DNA from: Xenoacremonium recifei
Lineage: Eukaryota; Ascomycota; Sordariomycetes; Hypocreales; Nectriaceae
Assembly: GCA_012184525.1 (NCBI GenBank)
Contig: WOFQ01000013.1
Span: 62,001 to 126,000 of the forward strand
DNA: 64,000 nt
Direction: 5' to 3'
Numbering within the stretch: position 1 is the first letter of the stretch; every line of letters starts with the position of its first letter. Of the stretch, positions 10,971-21,837 are shown piece by piece. A model generated the notes under the pieces. It did not search any database and was not told the DNA's origin. It was given only the letters and a program-made list of their open reading frames with translations. Position numbers and translations under genes: made by a program.

Positions 10971-11540
10971 GTGAAAGCTGAAATATGGCGCATCAAGATT
11001 GACTAGTCCCGTCGTACAATAGGGGTCAATAAAAAGCAGTTTGCCTGTGATGGAAGAATATGAAGCAATAATTAGGGATAAATCTTGGGATCTACTTTGT
11101 ATGCGGGTTTTGGCAATGATTTCAACGCCTTTACGGAACAACGGGAAACCGCAGCGTACTAAATGGCAAGCCTGGTTCAATAGTGCGCTCTGACCTAGAA
11201 TTAATGCTTATTCTCTATCAAAAATCTTTGTGAAGTGGTAAAGGTGTCGAGGTTCTGTGTACAGCTTGATCCCTTTTGCACAAATATTTCTCTTCGCATC
11301 AGCGTCCTCGTTCTCCGTTCGCATATCCGAGCATGCTGTACGGAGTAATCTGGCTCTAAAACAACAGTGGGGGTGCAGCGGCCCCGCCCCGGACAGCTCG
11401 GCCCCATTTCCGCCAGGTAATCTTCGACACTCTCTCTCTCTTCAAAACAATTGCACCCTTCACGACAGCACCAGCACTCAGCCGGCACTCCGCCAAGTCT
11501 TACAGAATCCATCTCGGGAAAGCGCATTCCGGAGCACGCA
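10971..11540. other. intergenic region with promoter of the methyltransferase
   Basis: No gene recognised. One copy of the nonamer TACGGAGTA is at 11339-11347. The frame of the following methyltransferase is open upstream to 11451, but its leader-like composition argues for the later start. Confidence 0.55.
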
Positions 11541-12446
11541 ATGTCAGCACTCAGCTCATATCGCCGCCTCGGTAACGCGATGAGGAGCTCTGCTATTCGT
11601 CCCGTTTTGGCTCCAACTTCATACATTGCCACCAACCGCCAAACGTCAGGCTATCGTTACGTTACGAAAGACTGGTCCTCAACCCAGTACCTCAAGTTCG
11701 CCAATCAAAGAACAAGACCAGGGCTCGATCTTCTTAACCAAGTTCCATTACAAGCACCAGATCGCATTCTGGATGTGGGATGCGGCCCAGGGAACTCGAC
11801 TGAAATCTTGGTGAACAAGTATCCAGGAGCCGAGGTTGAGGCCATTGACTCTTCCCCAGATATGATTGCTACGGCTAAGAAAGCATTGCCCGATGTCCAA
11901 TTCTCCCTAGCCGACCTTACTTCCTACACTTTCGAACAGCCTATGGATCTTATTTTCTCCAACGCTGTCTTTCAGTGGGTGAACGCGCAAGAGCGAATTC
12001 CTGTGATGAAGAGGATTATCCGCTCGCTACGGCCAGGGGGTGTCTTTGCGATGCAGGTTCCGGATAACTACCTGGAAAGGTCTCACGTTGCGATGCGCAC
12101 TGTGGCGAATGACGGACCTTGGGCCGAGACCTTACGCCGACTCAAGCCAGCTCTTGATCAATTCGACACACCGCAACATTTCTACAATGAGCTGAGTCCC
12201 CTTTGCTCTTCAATCGATATTTGGCATACCTTTTATCAACACCCTCTAGAGAGCCATCAGCATATAGTGGAATGGGTAAAGGGCACAGGTCTACGGCCTT
12301 TCCTGGATCCATTGAGCCCAGAAGATCGAGATGGATTTTTGGACAAATATCTGGCCAGATTACGAGAGGAGTATCCGTCTTGCACGGATGGAAAGGTCTT
12401 GTTGAGATACCCACGTCTCTTCATTGTCGCTAAAAGAGCACTGTAA
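11541..12446 (+). CDS. trans-aconitate methyltransferase-like SAM enzyme
   Basis: Class I SAM-dependent methyltransferase, 301 residues, no intron. The SAM motif is ILDVGCGPGNSTE, followed by the acidic ribose-binding position in VEAIDSSPDMI, then FSNAVFQWV and LRPGGVFAMQVPDN. These sections follow the Tam/TMT1 pattern, where the enzyme methylates trans-aconitate, an inhibitory by-product of the citrate cycle. The first 40 residues (SSYRRLGNAMRSSAIRP) are rich in Arg and Ser with few acids, so import into mitochondria is possible. An in-frame ATG at 11451 would add 30 residues of low plausibility; I chose 11541. Function is inferred from the family. Confidence 0.85.
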   Translation: MSALSSYRRLGNAMRSSAIRPVLAPTSYIATNRQTSGYRYVTKDWSSTQYLKFANQRTRPGLDLLNQVPLQAPDRILDVGCGPGNSTEILVNKYPGAEVEAIDSSPDMIATAKKALPDVQFSLADLTSYTFEQPMDLIFSNAVFQWVNAQERIPVMKRIIRSLRPGGVFAMQVPDNYLERSHVAMRTVANDGPWAETLRRLKPALDQFDTPQHFYNELSPLCSSIDIWHTFYQHPLESHQHIVEWVKGTGLRPFLDPLSPEDRDGFLDKYLARLREEYPSCTDGKVLLRYPRLFIVAKRAL

Positions 12447-13069
12447 TTTTTTTTTATTCATTGAAGGAAACTAAGTGTCTACTGAAATGGGTGCTACTGC
12501 CGGACAGATTAGATCTCATGAGATCTTATCCTACAAACAAATGCTTGTATTCCGAGTATTTTTACCTGCCATCGCCTTGTTACCATTGTGCGAACGTTTT
12601 CCCTTCCTACTTGTACCCTCGTGCATAATTATGACTTCGGTGCCCCTTCACATTCGGAAACTTCTATTGCCTTAGAAGCACCTGAAATCACGACCGAACT
12701 GGTCTTGTGAACGAACGACGAGTCTGGCAAATGAGGCCAGACAGCCAGCCGAAATCCTATTTTATTGGGATCATTTATGAAGGCAAATTTTGGGTTATTG
12801 GGAAAAGTCTTTGTGAACACCGAATGTGATCTGTTTTCTCTCCATCCACGAATCTCCAACTAAATGCAAATTGGTCGTTGGAGGATGATGGCGCACCCTC
12901 AAACGCTAATTTTTGCCACATCAGGACAAGAGTTATGGAGCGGCCCCCTCAGGTGATATATTGTGCGCCATTTCCACTAACTGGTCAATTCATCAATCAC
13001 TTTTTTGCACTGCAGATCTAAGCGGAAAATATCCCCCAGAAACCTGCGGCTGAACAGCCTGCATTCAGC
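12447..13069. other. intergenic region
   Basis: A T run after the methyltransferase stop, then the promoter of the homeodomain regulator at 13070. No gene, repeat or clear motif stands out. Confidence 0.55.
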
Positions 13070-15743
13070 ATGACCAGTTGGCCGGAATGGGATGAACCTC
13101 ATTCGTCCTTTTTGGAGGACCCCATAAGCAGCCTAAGATCAGTCCCAGATCACCACAACGAGGGACACTTGGGTCATCAATTTCCCGATGCCTCCCTTGC
13201 CCTGCAACGTGACAAGACCGACAATCAATCGACAGACGCTCTACCTTCAATCCAACTCGAGACTGATCCTGGACCGTTGAAGATCAAGAATCGGTTTTCT
13301 TCAGGATCTGTCAAGACTCTGAGACAATGGTTTGCGGACCACGAAGACCATCCCTATCCTACCTATGACGAAATTCGAGACCTTCAGGGACAGACAGGCC
13401 TTACGCGACAACAGGTGACTAACTGGTTCACCAATGCTAGGAGGCGCACAAAAATCCACGTTCCTCGGTCGTCTTCGCCATTCATTCAGTCTGCGGAAGA
13501 CGGAAACTCGTCTGGCGCTCAAACACCCAATGACATTATTTTCAGGCGCTCAACTCCGGCCCCTTTCGAGCACATGAACCCGTTGCAGAGATGGGAGAGC
13601 TCTCACACTGAATTCGACGTGGTCTCCCCTCGCGACGTCTCTTCTGCACTTGCTGCACTGCCACGAGGGCGCCCCAGTAGGGGAAGGAATTCCGCGACCT
13701 CAGCGGGCAGCAGAGGATCATCAGTCTCTAGTCGCGATTCTGGTTCATGCAGCTCCTCATACTCCAATCTGTCAGAGAAGTCGTCTTCCTTTGATATCTC
13801 TTACAGCTTCCGTACTCGGCGCCGGCGAAACAAAGCAAAGCGCCATCTTAATGCGAGATCAAGCTTGTTGCAATCGCAAGACACATACCAATGCACATTC
13901 TGCACTGAAACCTTCAAATCCCGTTACGAATGGCAGCGACACGAGAAGTCCCTCCACTTGTCACTGGAGAGCTGGCAATGTTCTCCTGAAGGGCCGACAT
14001 CAGTGCATCCCGAAAAGGGCCTTTTGTGTGTGTTTTGCGGACACAAAGATCCGGATAAGACTCATCTGGATGGGCATGATCAGAGCGTCTGCTCGGAACG
14101 GCCACTTGCAGAGCGAACCTTCTATCGTAAGGATCACCTGCAGCAACACTTGAGACTCGTGCACGCGTCTTTATTCATGAAATGGCCAATGGACCAATGG
14201 AAAGTTACGGGCCAGGAAATTCGATCCCGATGCGGATTTTGCAACACGACCTTGAGAACATGGAATGATCGAGTCGATCATTTAGCGGAACACTTCAAAG
14301 CTGGTTGCACCATGGAGCATTGGAAAGGAGACTGGGGGTTTGAGCGGTCCGTCCTCGATCGTATAGATAACGCTATGCCTCCTTGTAAGTTGTTTCTGAC
14401 TATCGGACGAACAGCTCTAACCAAGCGACAGACCTTATACACTATGAGCGCAATTCACCACTGCCATTTGCCGCGACAAAGGGTCCATTGGAAACGCCTG
14501 CGAGTGCGTACGAGCTGGTAAAACTTGAGCTGGAATATTGGACCCAGAACTATCACCACACCGAAGGCATTCCGCCTCAAGATTCGGAACTTCAAATCGA
14601 GGGGTGCTCCATCCTTCTAGGCGCTGAACTGCTATCATCAAATCCTGCGTCGTCTTCACCTTCGTGGCTCCGGGACCTTTTCCTGTCATCGAGCGACTTT
14701 GCCAATCAAGCGCGCCTGCGTCCAACTACGAAACTAACAGAGTCCCGATTGAGTCAACTCAAGATCAACGGCAAAGGCAATATCTTTGAGCATTGCGAGC
14801 TAGAGGTTGCTTTACAACATTACACACAGACCCTTACCTCACTGGGACATGTTCCCTCTGATCTGGAGTTACAGCAGGAGGCAAGCAACATTCTTCAGCA
14901 CGTCGAGAGCTCGTCACCTAATCCCTCCAGGCGATTCCTGGAGTTTCTCCTGCGCCTGGTTCACGGTTCTACAATTTGGCTGATGCCGTTGCGACTCCGA
15001 GTTAAGCCCGCGCATGGGAGCGTGGGCGCGGCGGATATTGCCCTCAGCAATCCTTCGATTGGTCTAGCCAACGCAGCGTGGACTTCACCAATTGACTCTT
15101 CGGACATATTAGATAAATGGACTGTTCCAACGGAATTAGAGCCGGGTTTCGGGCCGCAAATATTTGCTGGCATTGAAAATGATCCGTGGAGTCCTCTAAT
15201 GGAGGGGCAATCCCTCCATCATACCGGGCCATATCAATCGTTGCCCCGAGGGCAGTCTCTTCTTCAGATGCCGTCGTCGCATCAAATAGGGATTGGAGGG
15301 CAGCAAAGTCCAGGTATTTCCCTGTCTTCCAGGAATACTGCTCCGACAGAAATGTCCAACTCTACATTCTTGAGAGGCATAGGCTCACTAGCAATCACGG
15401 ACTCGAGCATACGAAGTCGTGATAATATTCAAACGAGGGCTTTCTTCATAAACGACAACAATAGCTACCGTCGACTCAAGAGAGAGCTTTCCAGGTTCGT
15501 CTTGGCCACGATGTCAGCAAAAAATCCCAACAGCCACATACCTAGCGATGAAGAGCTCAAGTACCAAGCAAGGTGGATCTTATACGACACGTAAGAGAAC
15601 AGTCATTTTGCAGATATCCCTGTTTACTGATCTGATATAGGGATGATCCCTGGAACCAGACACCTGTCGATAATGATGAATGGCTCACGGAATTCAAGCG
15701 AGACATTGGTCTTTCCAACGATAAGAGTATCAATTTTCAGTAA
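13070..15743 (+). CDS. homeodomain (KN/TALE) plus C2H2 zinc-finger transcription factor
   Basis: Nuclear DNA-binding regulator of 858 residues in three exons: 13070-14384, 14432-15590 and 15641-15743. A KN-type homeodomain spans about residues 72-128: FSSGSVKTLRQWF, then the recognition helix QVTNWFTNARRR. A Ser-rich linker with basic patches (RTRRRRNKAKRH) follows. A C2H2 finger is at about 275-300 (CTFCTETFKSRYEWQRHEKSLH); further Cys/His clusters near 325-395 may be degenerate fingers. The 47-base intron at 14385-14431 joins NAMPP to YLIHYERNSPLPF, typical of this fungal homeobox/C2H2 family. The C-terminal half contains two helical repeats beginning YELVKLELEYW and CELEVALQHYTQ. Targets are unknown. 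Confidence 0.88.
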
Positions 15744-15860
15744 AGCAGTCCTGAAATTGGGTCTCATGAGCGAAGCATGATACACATCCATTCCATACAA
15801 TATCAAATCATGTTTCCTCATTCTTCCTGCGTTGAAAGAGAAAGGAAACCCTCCTCATAG

Positions 15861-17255
15861 CTAGTCTTTGGCTTTGGAGACTGGACAAGCCCCCAGATCT
15901 CGTTTAACAGGCACATTATCAATAGAAATATCAAAATCAAAGACATCCATAGGGACACCAAGTGTCGTGCATACATTTGGAATATCCACTATACCGGCGA
16001 TAGAGCCTTTGATGGGGGCGCATGACAGGAGAAGGTAGATTTGCTCCCCACTGTAGCCTTTTTGAGGGTTAGCTCAGCTCGATAATGATCACGGCGGGAC
16101 TTACCAAACTGCTTGAGGTATTCAATGGCACGGAGACAAGACTGACGGTATGCCACCGTGGCGTCCATGAAGTGCTGAAGTCCATTCTCGTCGACTGAGA
16201 AACCTTCGAAGGTGAGATATCGTGAGGGGCCATAGAAGGGGCCCATATCCCCGGGCTTGAATATGGGACTCGTCACTCCTCTTGACTTCATTCCACCTTT
16301 GATCACGTCGAATTTGATGGTAATGATTCCAGCCTGTCATGATTAGCGAGATACTCAGACCATGAGAGCCAAGTCCATACCATTTCAATCGCGCCGCAGA
16401 AGCTGATCTCTCCATCGCCTTGGCTAAAGTGAAGATCTCCCACAGAGAACTTGGCACCAGGAACATGAACAGGGAGATACGTTACAGATCCGCGTGAAAT
16501 ATTGTTGACATCCACGTTGCCGCCGTGCTCCGGCCGTCCAGGGATTGTTCTTGCTCCTTCACTCGCAATCTTTTCGGACAAATCTCCGTTTGCCTGTCCT
16601 GCATGTGCATTTGTCGTATTGGGCAGTTGTGCAAAAACCTTATCCGGGAACGTGCGCGTCATGTTCGTCACGAGCTCAGATTCCCGACGGTTCCATTCCG
16701 CCAGTACTTCGGCTGAGGGGGCACAGCCCAGAATGCCAGGATGAATCAGACCACTGAAGCGAACGCCGGGAATATGGCGGCTCGTACAGTAGATGCCATC
16801 GAAGTCCCAGATGGCCTTTGCAGCCTCTGGGTAGTGATCTTCTAGGAAGCCACCACCATTCTTCTTGGCAAATATTCCCGTGAAGCCCCAAGGGGAGTGC
16901 TCAAAAGGCTGTACGTCTGTGATGTTCACGACCAGCAGATCTCCAGGTTCACTGCCCTCAATCTCGAATGGGCCAGTCAAGTAATGAATTTTGGTTAGAT
17001 CAACATCGCGAACATCATCTGCACTGTCATTGTTTCCAATTTGCCCGCCGGTCCAATCAAGACACTCGATCTTGACCGTCTCTCCTGGCTTAATAGTACC
17101 AATGCTTGGGACTGGACGATTGTCAGTCAAGAAATGAAGACAGATAGTTTCTACACACTATCAGGGTGCCATCTATTATGCAAATATGGTTGTTCGGATG
17201 CAGGCACATCGAACGAGACAGTTTGCGCGGTACGGATCCTGCGGGACATGATCAT
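15861..17255 (-). CDS. formamidase (FmdA_AmdA family), 4 exons
   Basis: Cytosolic amidohydrolase converting formamide to formate and ammonia, giving the fungus a nitrogen source. Exons on the minus strand are 17255-17159, 17111-16381, 16333-16105 and 16057-15861; all three introns are exactly 47 bases. The 417-residue product matches family length. Recognisable blocks are LHNRWHPDI (completed by the first splice), DWTGGQIGNNDSADDV, VRFSGLIHPGILG, GGNVDVNNISRGS, HFSQGDGEISFCGAIEM, GPSRYLTFEGFSVDE and YSGEQIYLLLSCAP. These are the conserved sections of fungal and bacterial formamidases. A second ATG two codons inside (17249) is an alternative start. Its promoter is shared with a divergent alpha/beta hydrolase and holds GATA sites, fitting nitrogen control by AreA. 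Confidence 0.93.
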
Positions 17256-17471
17256 CCAAGCTCAGTGAGGGGTTGGGCTTCTGTGATTTACCGGGTGAGG
17301 AGGACTGGTCCATGGAAATCGAAGGGTATCCGCGGCTATTTATGAACTTGGTTGACACCCACACCACCGGGGAACACTGGGGGTGACATCTTTGATCTAC
17401 GCCCAAATTGTCCATGTAGGGTTACAAGCCATGCCCCCGGATCATGATTACTGCGTTTGCAGGCTGCACAC

Positions 17472-17646
17472 TTATCTTGCAGCGGCACATGAAGTGGCGA
17501 TAACAAAGAACACTACTCCGTAGATAACCGGCGAATGTTAGCGCTGGTGAATGATCCACAGATATCGCGTCGCTGGAACGTTGCCCGCCCTCCGTGAATT
17601 ACATATCTCGATTTATCCGTTTATGAGAGTATACTCTCCCAGATAA
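17472..17646. promoter_or_regulatory. GATA (AreA-type) sites in divergent promoter
   Basis: HGATAR matches are at 17472-17477 (minus), 17498-17503, 17522-17527 and 17641-17646 in the 489 bases between formamidase and the hydrolase; about one or two are expected by chance. AreA/NIT2-type GATA factors activate formamidase genes in other fungi. One TACTCCGTA nonamer overlaps the region at 17514-17522. Confidence 0.45.
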
Positions 17647-17744
17647 ATGTTTTGCCAGCTGCCTCGGGACTTGACGGGATATATCCGCTTCGTTCGCTAT
17701 TGATCTACACCCAGCTTAGTCCTTCGTCAAATTTCGCAAACGAG

Positions 17745-18854
17745 ATGTCCGAAATCCAGCGGTTTGATCTGGGCGACTTCCAGCTTCAAAATGGCAAAGT
17801 CTTACCCAATGCCTGGATTTCTTATAGAACGTTTGGCAGTTCAGCGAATCCCGTCATTCTCTATCCCACATGGTTTTCGGGAGCAATACTCGACAACGAA
17901 TGGCTTGTAGGCGAGGATAAGACTCTGAATCCCAAGGACTACTTCATCGTCATCCCCGCAATCTTCGGGAATGGACAGTCCATGAGCCCGTCGAATTCAG
18001 ACATCGGCCGGTTTCCTGACGTTACGTTCTACGACAATGTTAAAGCCCAGCATCGACTTCTCACAGAGAAACTCGGCATCTCCCATTTGCGCGCTGTCTT
18101 AGGATGGTCGATGGGTGCCGCTCAGTCTTATCAATGGGCAACTCAATTTCCCGACTTCATGGACATTTGCGTCCCGTTTTGTGGCTCTGCCAAGACGTCG
18201 TTGCACAATCAAGTCTTCCTTGAAGGAGTGAAGTCTGCGCTATTGGCCGCTAAAGGCTTGTCTTCCGCGGGAAGTTGTGCAGGCACAACTGAAGTTGATG
18301 AAAGCCATGTCAGAGTTTGGTCCGACAATGAGAAGCAAGTTGGTCTCAAAGCCTTTGGACGCGGCTACGCAGGCTGGGGATTCTCTCAGGCCTTCTATCG
18401 ACACGAGCTATTCAAGAAATTCTACCGCGCATCCACACTCGAGGACTTTATGAAGGACTTTTGGGAGAAATGGGCCCTCAGCAAGGACCCTGAAAACCTA
18501 CTAGTAATGCTTCATACCTGGCAAAGCGGAGATGTTAGTCTCCAAGAGCCTTATAACGGCAATTTCGAAGAAGCCATGGCTAGCATCAAGGCAACGACGC
18601 TGGTTCTGCCTTCAAAGACAGATTTATATTTCCCGTAAGTGCCGCGTTGTGTTTCTTGGCCTCTGCTGACTTCACACAGCCCCGAGGACTCCGAGTATGA
18701 AGTGGCCTGCATGAAGCCTGGGGTTGGAGAACTTCAAGTCTACCCCTCGATATGGGGCCACTGGGCCGGCGGGCCTCCCGGTAATCCAGAGGATGTTGAG
18801 TGGTTAGACAGCCAGTTGAAGAAGGTCTTCCAACGAGCACCGCAAAAGCCATGA
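17745..18854 (+). CDS. homoserine-acetyltransferase-family alpha/beta hydrolase, 2 exons
   Basis: Alpha/beta-hydrolase of the MetX-like superfamily, 354 residues from exons 17745-18634 and 18680-18854 (45-base intron). The nucleophile elbow is GWSMGAAQ; the general-base His is in WGHWAGGPPGNPED, present only after the intron; ISYRTFG and VIPAIFGNGQS fit the family's N-terminal half. True homoserine acetyltransferases are usually longer, so this may be an esterase, acyltransferase or hydrolase with another substrate. An upstream ATG at 17652 would add 31 residues without domain resemblance, so the start MSEIQRFDLGDF was preferred. Sharing a promoter with formamidase suggests joint expression, perhaps under nitrogen limitation. 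Confidence 0.85.
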
Positions 18855-19965
18855 ACGTTGTTATCCCAAATATTTTAGCTATTGAACGCGATAATTCCAA
18901 TACTACCGCTTAGTCTCATATTTTCTCCAGATATCATGAATGATTATGGTTCTGGAACTCGTTGTTATCTTTCCAGGTGAAGCGCCTCATTATCCACCAT
19001 GCTGCTCGAACCTTGCTGGTTCATCATTCCTCTATAATAGGGCCTGAGAATGGTAGGAGGATCTCAATAGCGGTTGATCAAGCCCATCAAGCCATCTTCT
19101 GGAGTATCATGTTTATGCAATTACAACAAAAGTCCATAACGAGATTCCAGCTCCTTAATCCAGCTTCATTAAGCGGCTTACGACGCCAATGTCTTTATCG
19201 GGCGGGATCCTAGACGTGTCAACACAAGGCGAAGCTAACACGTTAGTTCAACCCACATGTCCATCCAGGGCGGTGCTGTCAAACTAAGGCGACGCGATAC
19301 TGTCCAAATAAGGCGGGGATGTTGTTCCAGGGCGCGATCCAATACCCACATACCGGTGATATGCTAGCCGGGCAAGACACGACATCCGTTCCGGTATCTT
19401 TGTTTATGGAGGATTTGGCTTGGATCTGGAACTCTGCCAAGAATGGGAACGATGAGTTCTAGAACGGAAAGAGTCCAACTCTGCTTATCTGCTGAACGAG
19501 AGCAACACCTCGACGAATTCAGCTAAATCACTCCAGACTCTTTACCACAATTGACTGTAGCATTCGACACATTCCAGACATCCAAAGGCGGTTGCTCATG
19601 TTTATCTTACTTAATAAAAAGCCAAGGGTAGAAAAGTAGGAGGATGGACTTGGCGTTGGTGTGGATAGTCACGGGTAGTTTTCTTGGACACATTATCCAC
19701 AATGGAGCATTATTTCTAATACGAATGATTGCATTGGAAACTACAGTACACTAGCTATCGTGGAGCCGGCACCCGGATGACTGTCAATCGGCCTCGCCCT
19801 TCTCTGATCTGGTTCCGGCAAGAAGATTCTTCAAGACCCATTTCTGCTTAGAGCCCCGGCCTACATATTTAATCCTTTCCCTCGAAATCGCTCAAGAGCT
19901 CAGTCAGTTCTTTTGAACACAACCTCAGTACAGTTACTAGACGTTTTTATTGATCCTATCCTAAG
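18855..19965. other. intergenic region upstream of IDO
   Basis: No gene recognised. Between 19226 and 19315 the hexamer AAGGCG occurs three times (19226, 19286, 19310). The right end is the promoter and leader of the dioxygenase at 19966. Confidence 0.55.
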
Positions 19966-21666
19966 ATGGCTTCAATCAATAGCGTGTTCCCCTTCCTCAA
20001 GAAGGATCCCTCAGAGTTGCCTAAGGGCACAGATCCTTTCACAATCACGACACGGACAGGTTACCTACCTTTCGAGCTTCCACTACAGAGACTCCCTTCA
20101 CAATTCGATGCTCTATCAAACATTCTTGATGATATGCCCATCTTGAAGGAGGACGGCACCCCAGGCCTCCTCGCCACTTTCGAGCTTGGGCCTCTGATCG
20201 ACAAAGGGGCTTTGCCTGACCTTACCAACGAGATTGACAATCTTGTTGTTCCTGGAACGCAAGAAAGAGACATGGCTGCTATAACTGCAGCTTTTAGAGA
20301 CTACAGTTTCGTCGCATCATCCTACCTCCTCGAGCCGTGTTGGCAAACATATAGCGCCAACAAGGACAACGGCTATGGGCTTGGCCGCCAAGTCCTGCCA
20401 GTTTGCATTGCCGGTCCGTTGGTCAAGTGTGCTGAGATGTAAGCCTCTCCTAGTATCTTAGAAAGAACGAAAGCCTGACGTTGAAATCTTAGACTAGACA
20501 TACCAGCATTCATGTCTTATGCTGCGTCGTACGCGCTATACAACTACCATCTCGTACATCCCGAACAAGGTCACGATGACTACGAAAACATTCGACTGGT
20601 TCGAGCTTTTGAGAAAGGCCTTGATCCAAAGTCTTCAGAGGCTGGCTTCATTCTCACGCACATTCACATGGTGGCTCAAACAGGCAAGTTGATTGAGGGC
20701 GCCGTCGATCTCCTGTCTGCTATTCAAGAGCAGTCACAACCCAACGCCCATAACGGTATCAAGAATGGAACTCATAACGGCACTCAAAACGGGACCCATA
20801 ATGGCATCCAGAACGGAAATCATAATAGTACTCATAATGGTACCCAAAACGGGGTTCGCAATGGGGACCTGAATGGATCCCAGAAGAAGCATGCTATTGC
20901 CTCTGCTAAGGCCAGCCTTCAGTTAATTGACGACGCTATGCACGTCATTGAGGACAACATGGAGAGCATGTGGACAAACTCCAGGCCAAAGGACTACATG
21001 ACCTATCGAACATTCATTTATGGTATAACAAATCAGTCCATGTTTCCTGATGGCGTTGTCTATGAGGGCCAGTACGGAGACAAGCCACAGTTCTTCCGCG
21101 GCGAGTCTGGCGCAAATGATGCCATCATTCCGCTGTTGGATCATCTCTGCGAGATCCCTATGCCACCGAATCCTCTTACGGACATCTTGGTCGAGTTCCG
21201 AGAATATCGACCGAAACCCCACCGCGAGTTTCTCAAATTCGTTCGAGAGACGTCTGTAGAGCTCGGTGTCCGCAAGTTCATTGTCGAATCAGGAGACCTT
21301 GGGCTTGTCGTTCTATATCTCAAGGTGCTCGATCACGTTCGCAGCTTCAGATGGAGACACTGGATGTTCACGCGCGAGTACATCATTAAACATACCTTGC
21401 ACCCAACTGCAACTGGAGGAAGCCCGATCATCACCTGGCTTCCTAACCAGTTGGCAGCAGTCATGGATTTGATGGAGGATGTCGCAAAAGGTTCCGGCCT
21501 TTGGGCATTGTTTGAAGAGGGCGTCTGGAATGGGGGAGGGTCCCTGTCTGAGGAAGACTTTATCCTTGTGCAGAAGATTCTGGACAACATTATAACCAAG
21601 AAAGGTCAACTGAAGAAGGAGGTCCAGAAGTACTGCCAAGACAGGAAGATTGAGTCAACTCTATAA
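19966..21666 (+). CDS. indoleamine 2,3-dioxygenase, 2 exons
   Basis: Heme dioxygenase opening the indole ring of tryptophan to N-formylkynurenine, the first step of the kynurenine/NAD route. Exons 19966-20438 and 20493-21666 (54-base intron) give 548 residues, longer than usual because of an insert. Family blocks: TGYLPFELPLQRLP, SYLLEPCWQTY, LPVCIAGPLVK, FMSYAASYALYNY, YRTFIYG, FFRGESGANDAIIP, and the proximal-heme His in RWRHWMFTREYI before ATGGSPI. Residues near 245-290 are a low-complexity Asn-Gly repeat placed in a loop before the heme-domain helices. No signal peptide, so cytosolic. It is tail to tail with the PhyH gene; the two stop codons are about 170 bases apart. Confidence 0.95.
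20749..20877 (+). repeat. coding minisatellite, Asn-Gly tetrapeptide repeat in IDO
   Basis: Eleven units of 9-12 bases encode x-x-Asn-Gly, with x-x mostly Thr-His, Thr-Gln or Ile-Gln; one unit has Asn-Ser. The reading frame is kept throughout. Confidence 0.9.
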
Positions 21667-21837
21667 AATTTCAGGCATTATCATTATCACGACTAAATTG
21701 ACACATGAGTTTTATTTTACACTGATCGAATTTGCGCATGTCTAGACGTACTAGAAATGTCATTTCAAGTATCACCCAACCACTTTCAATTGACACAAGA
21801 CCATCAAGAAGAAATTGGAAGTTGTTAGGGATTCCTT

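Noticed and set aside
19226..19315. Three AAGGCG hexamers upstream of IDO
   Set aside because: Irregular spacing and a short motif; could be chance, so not called as a regulatory array.
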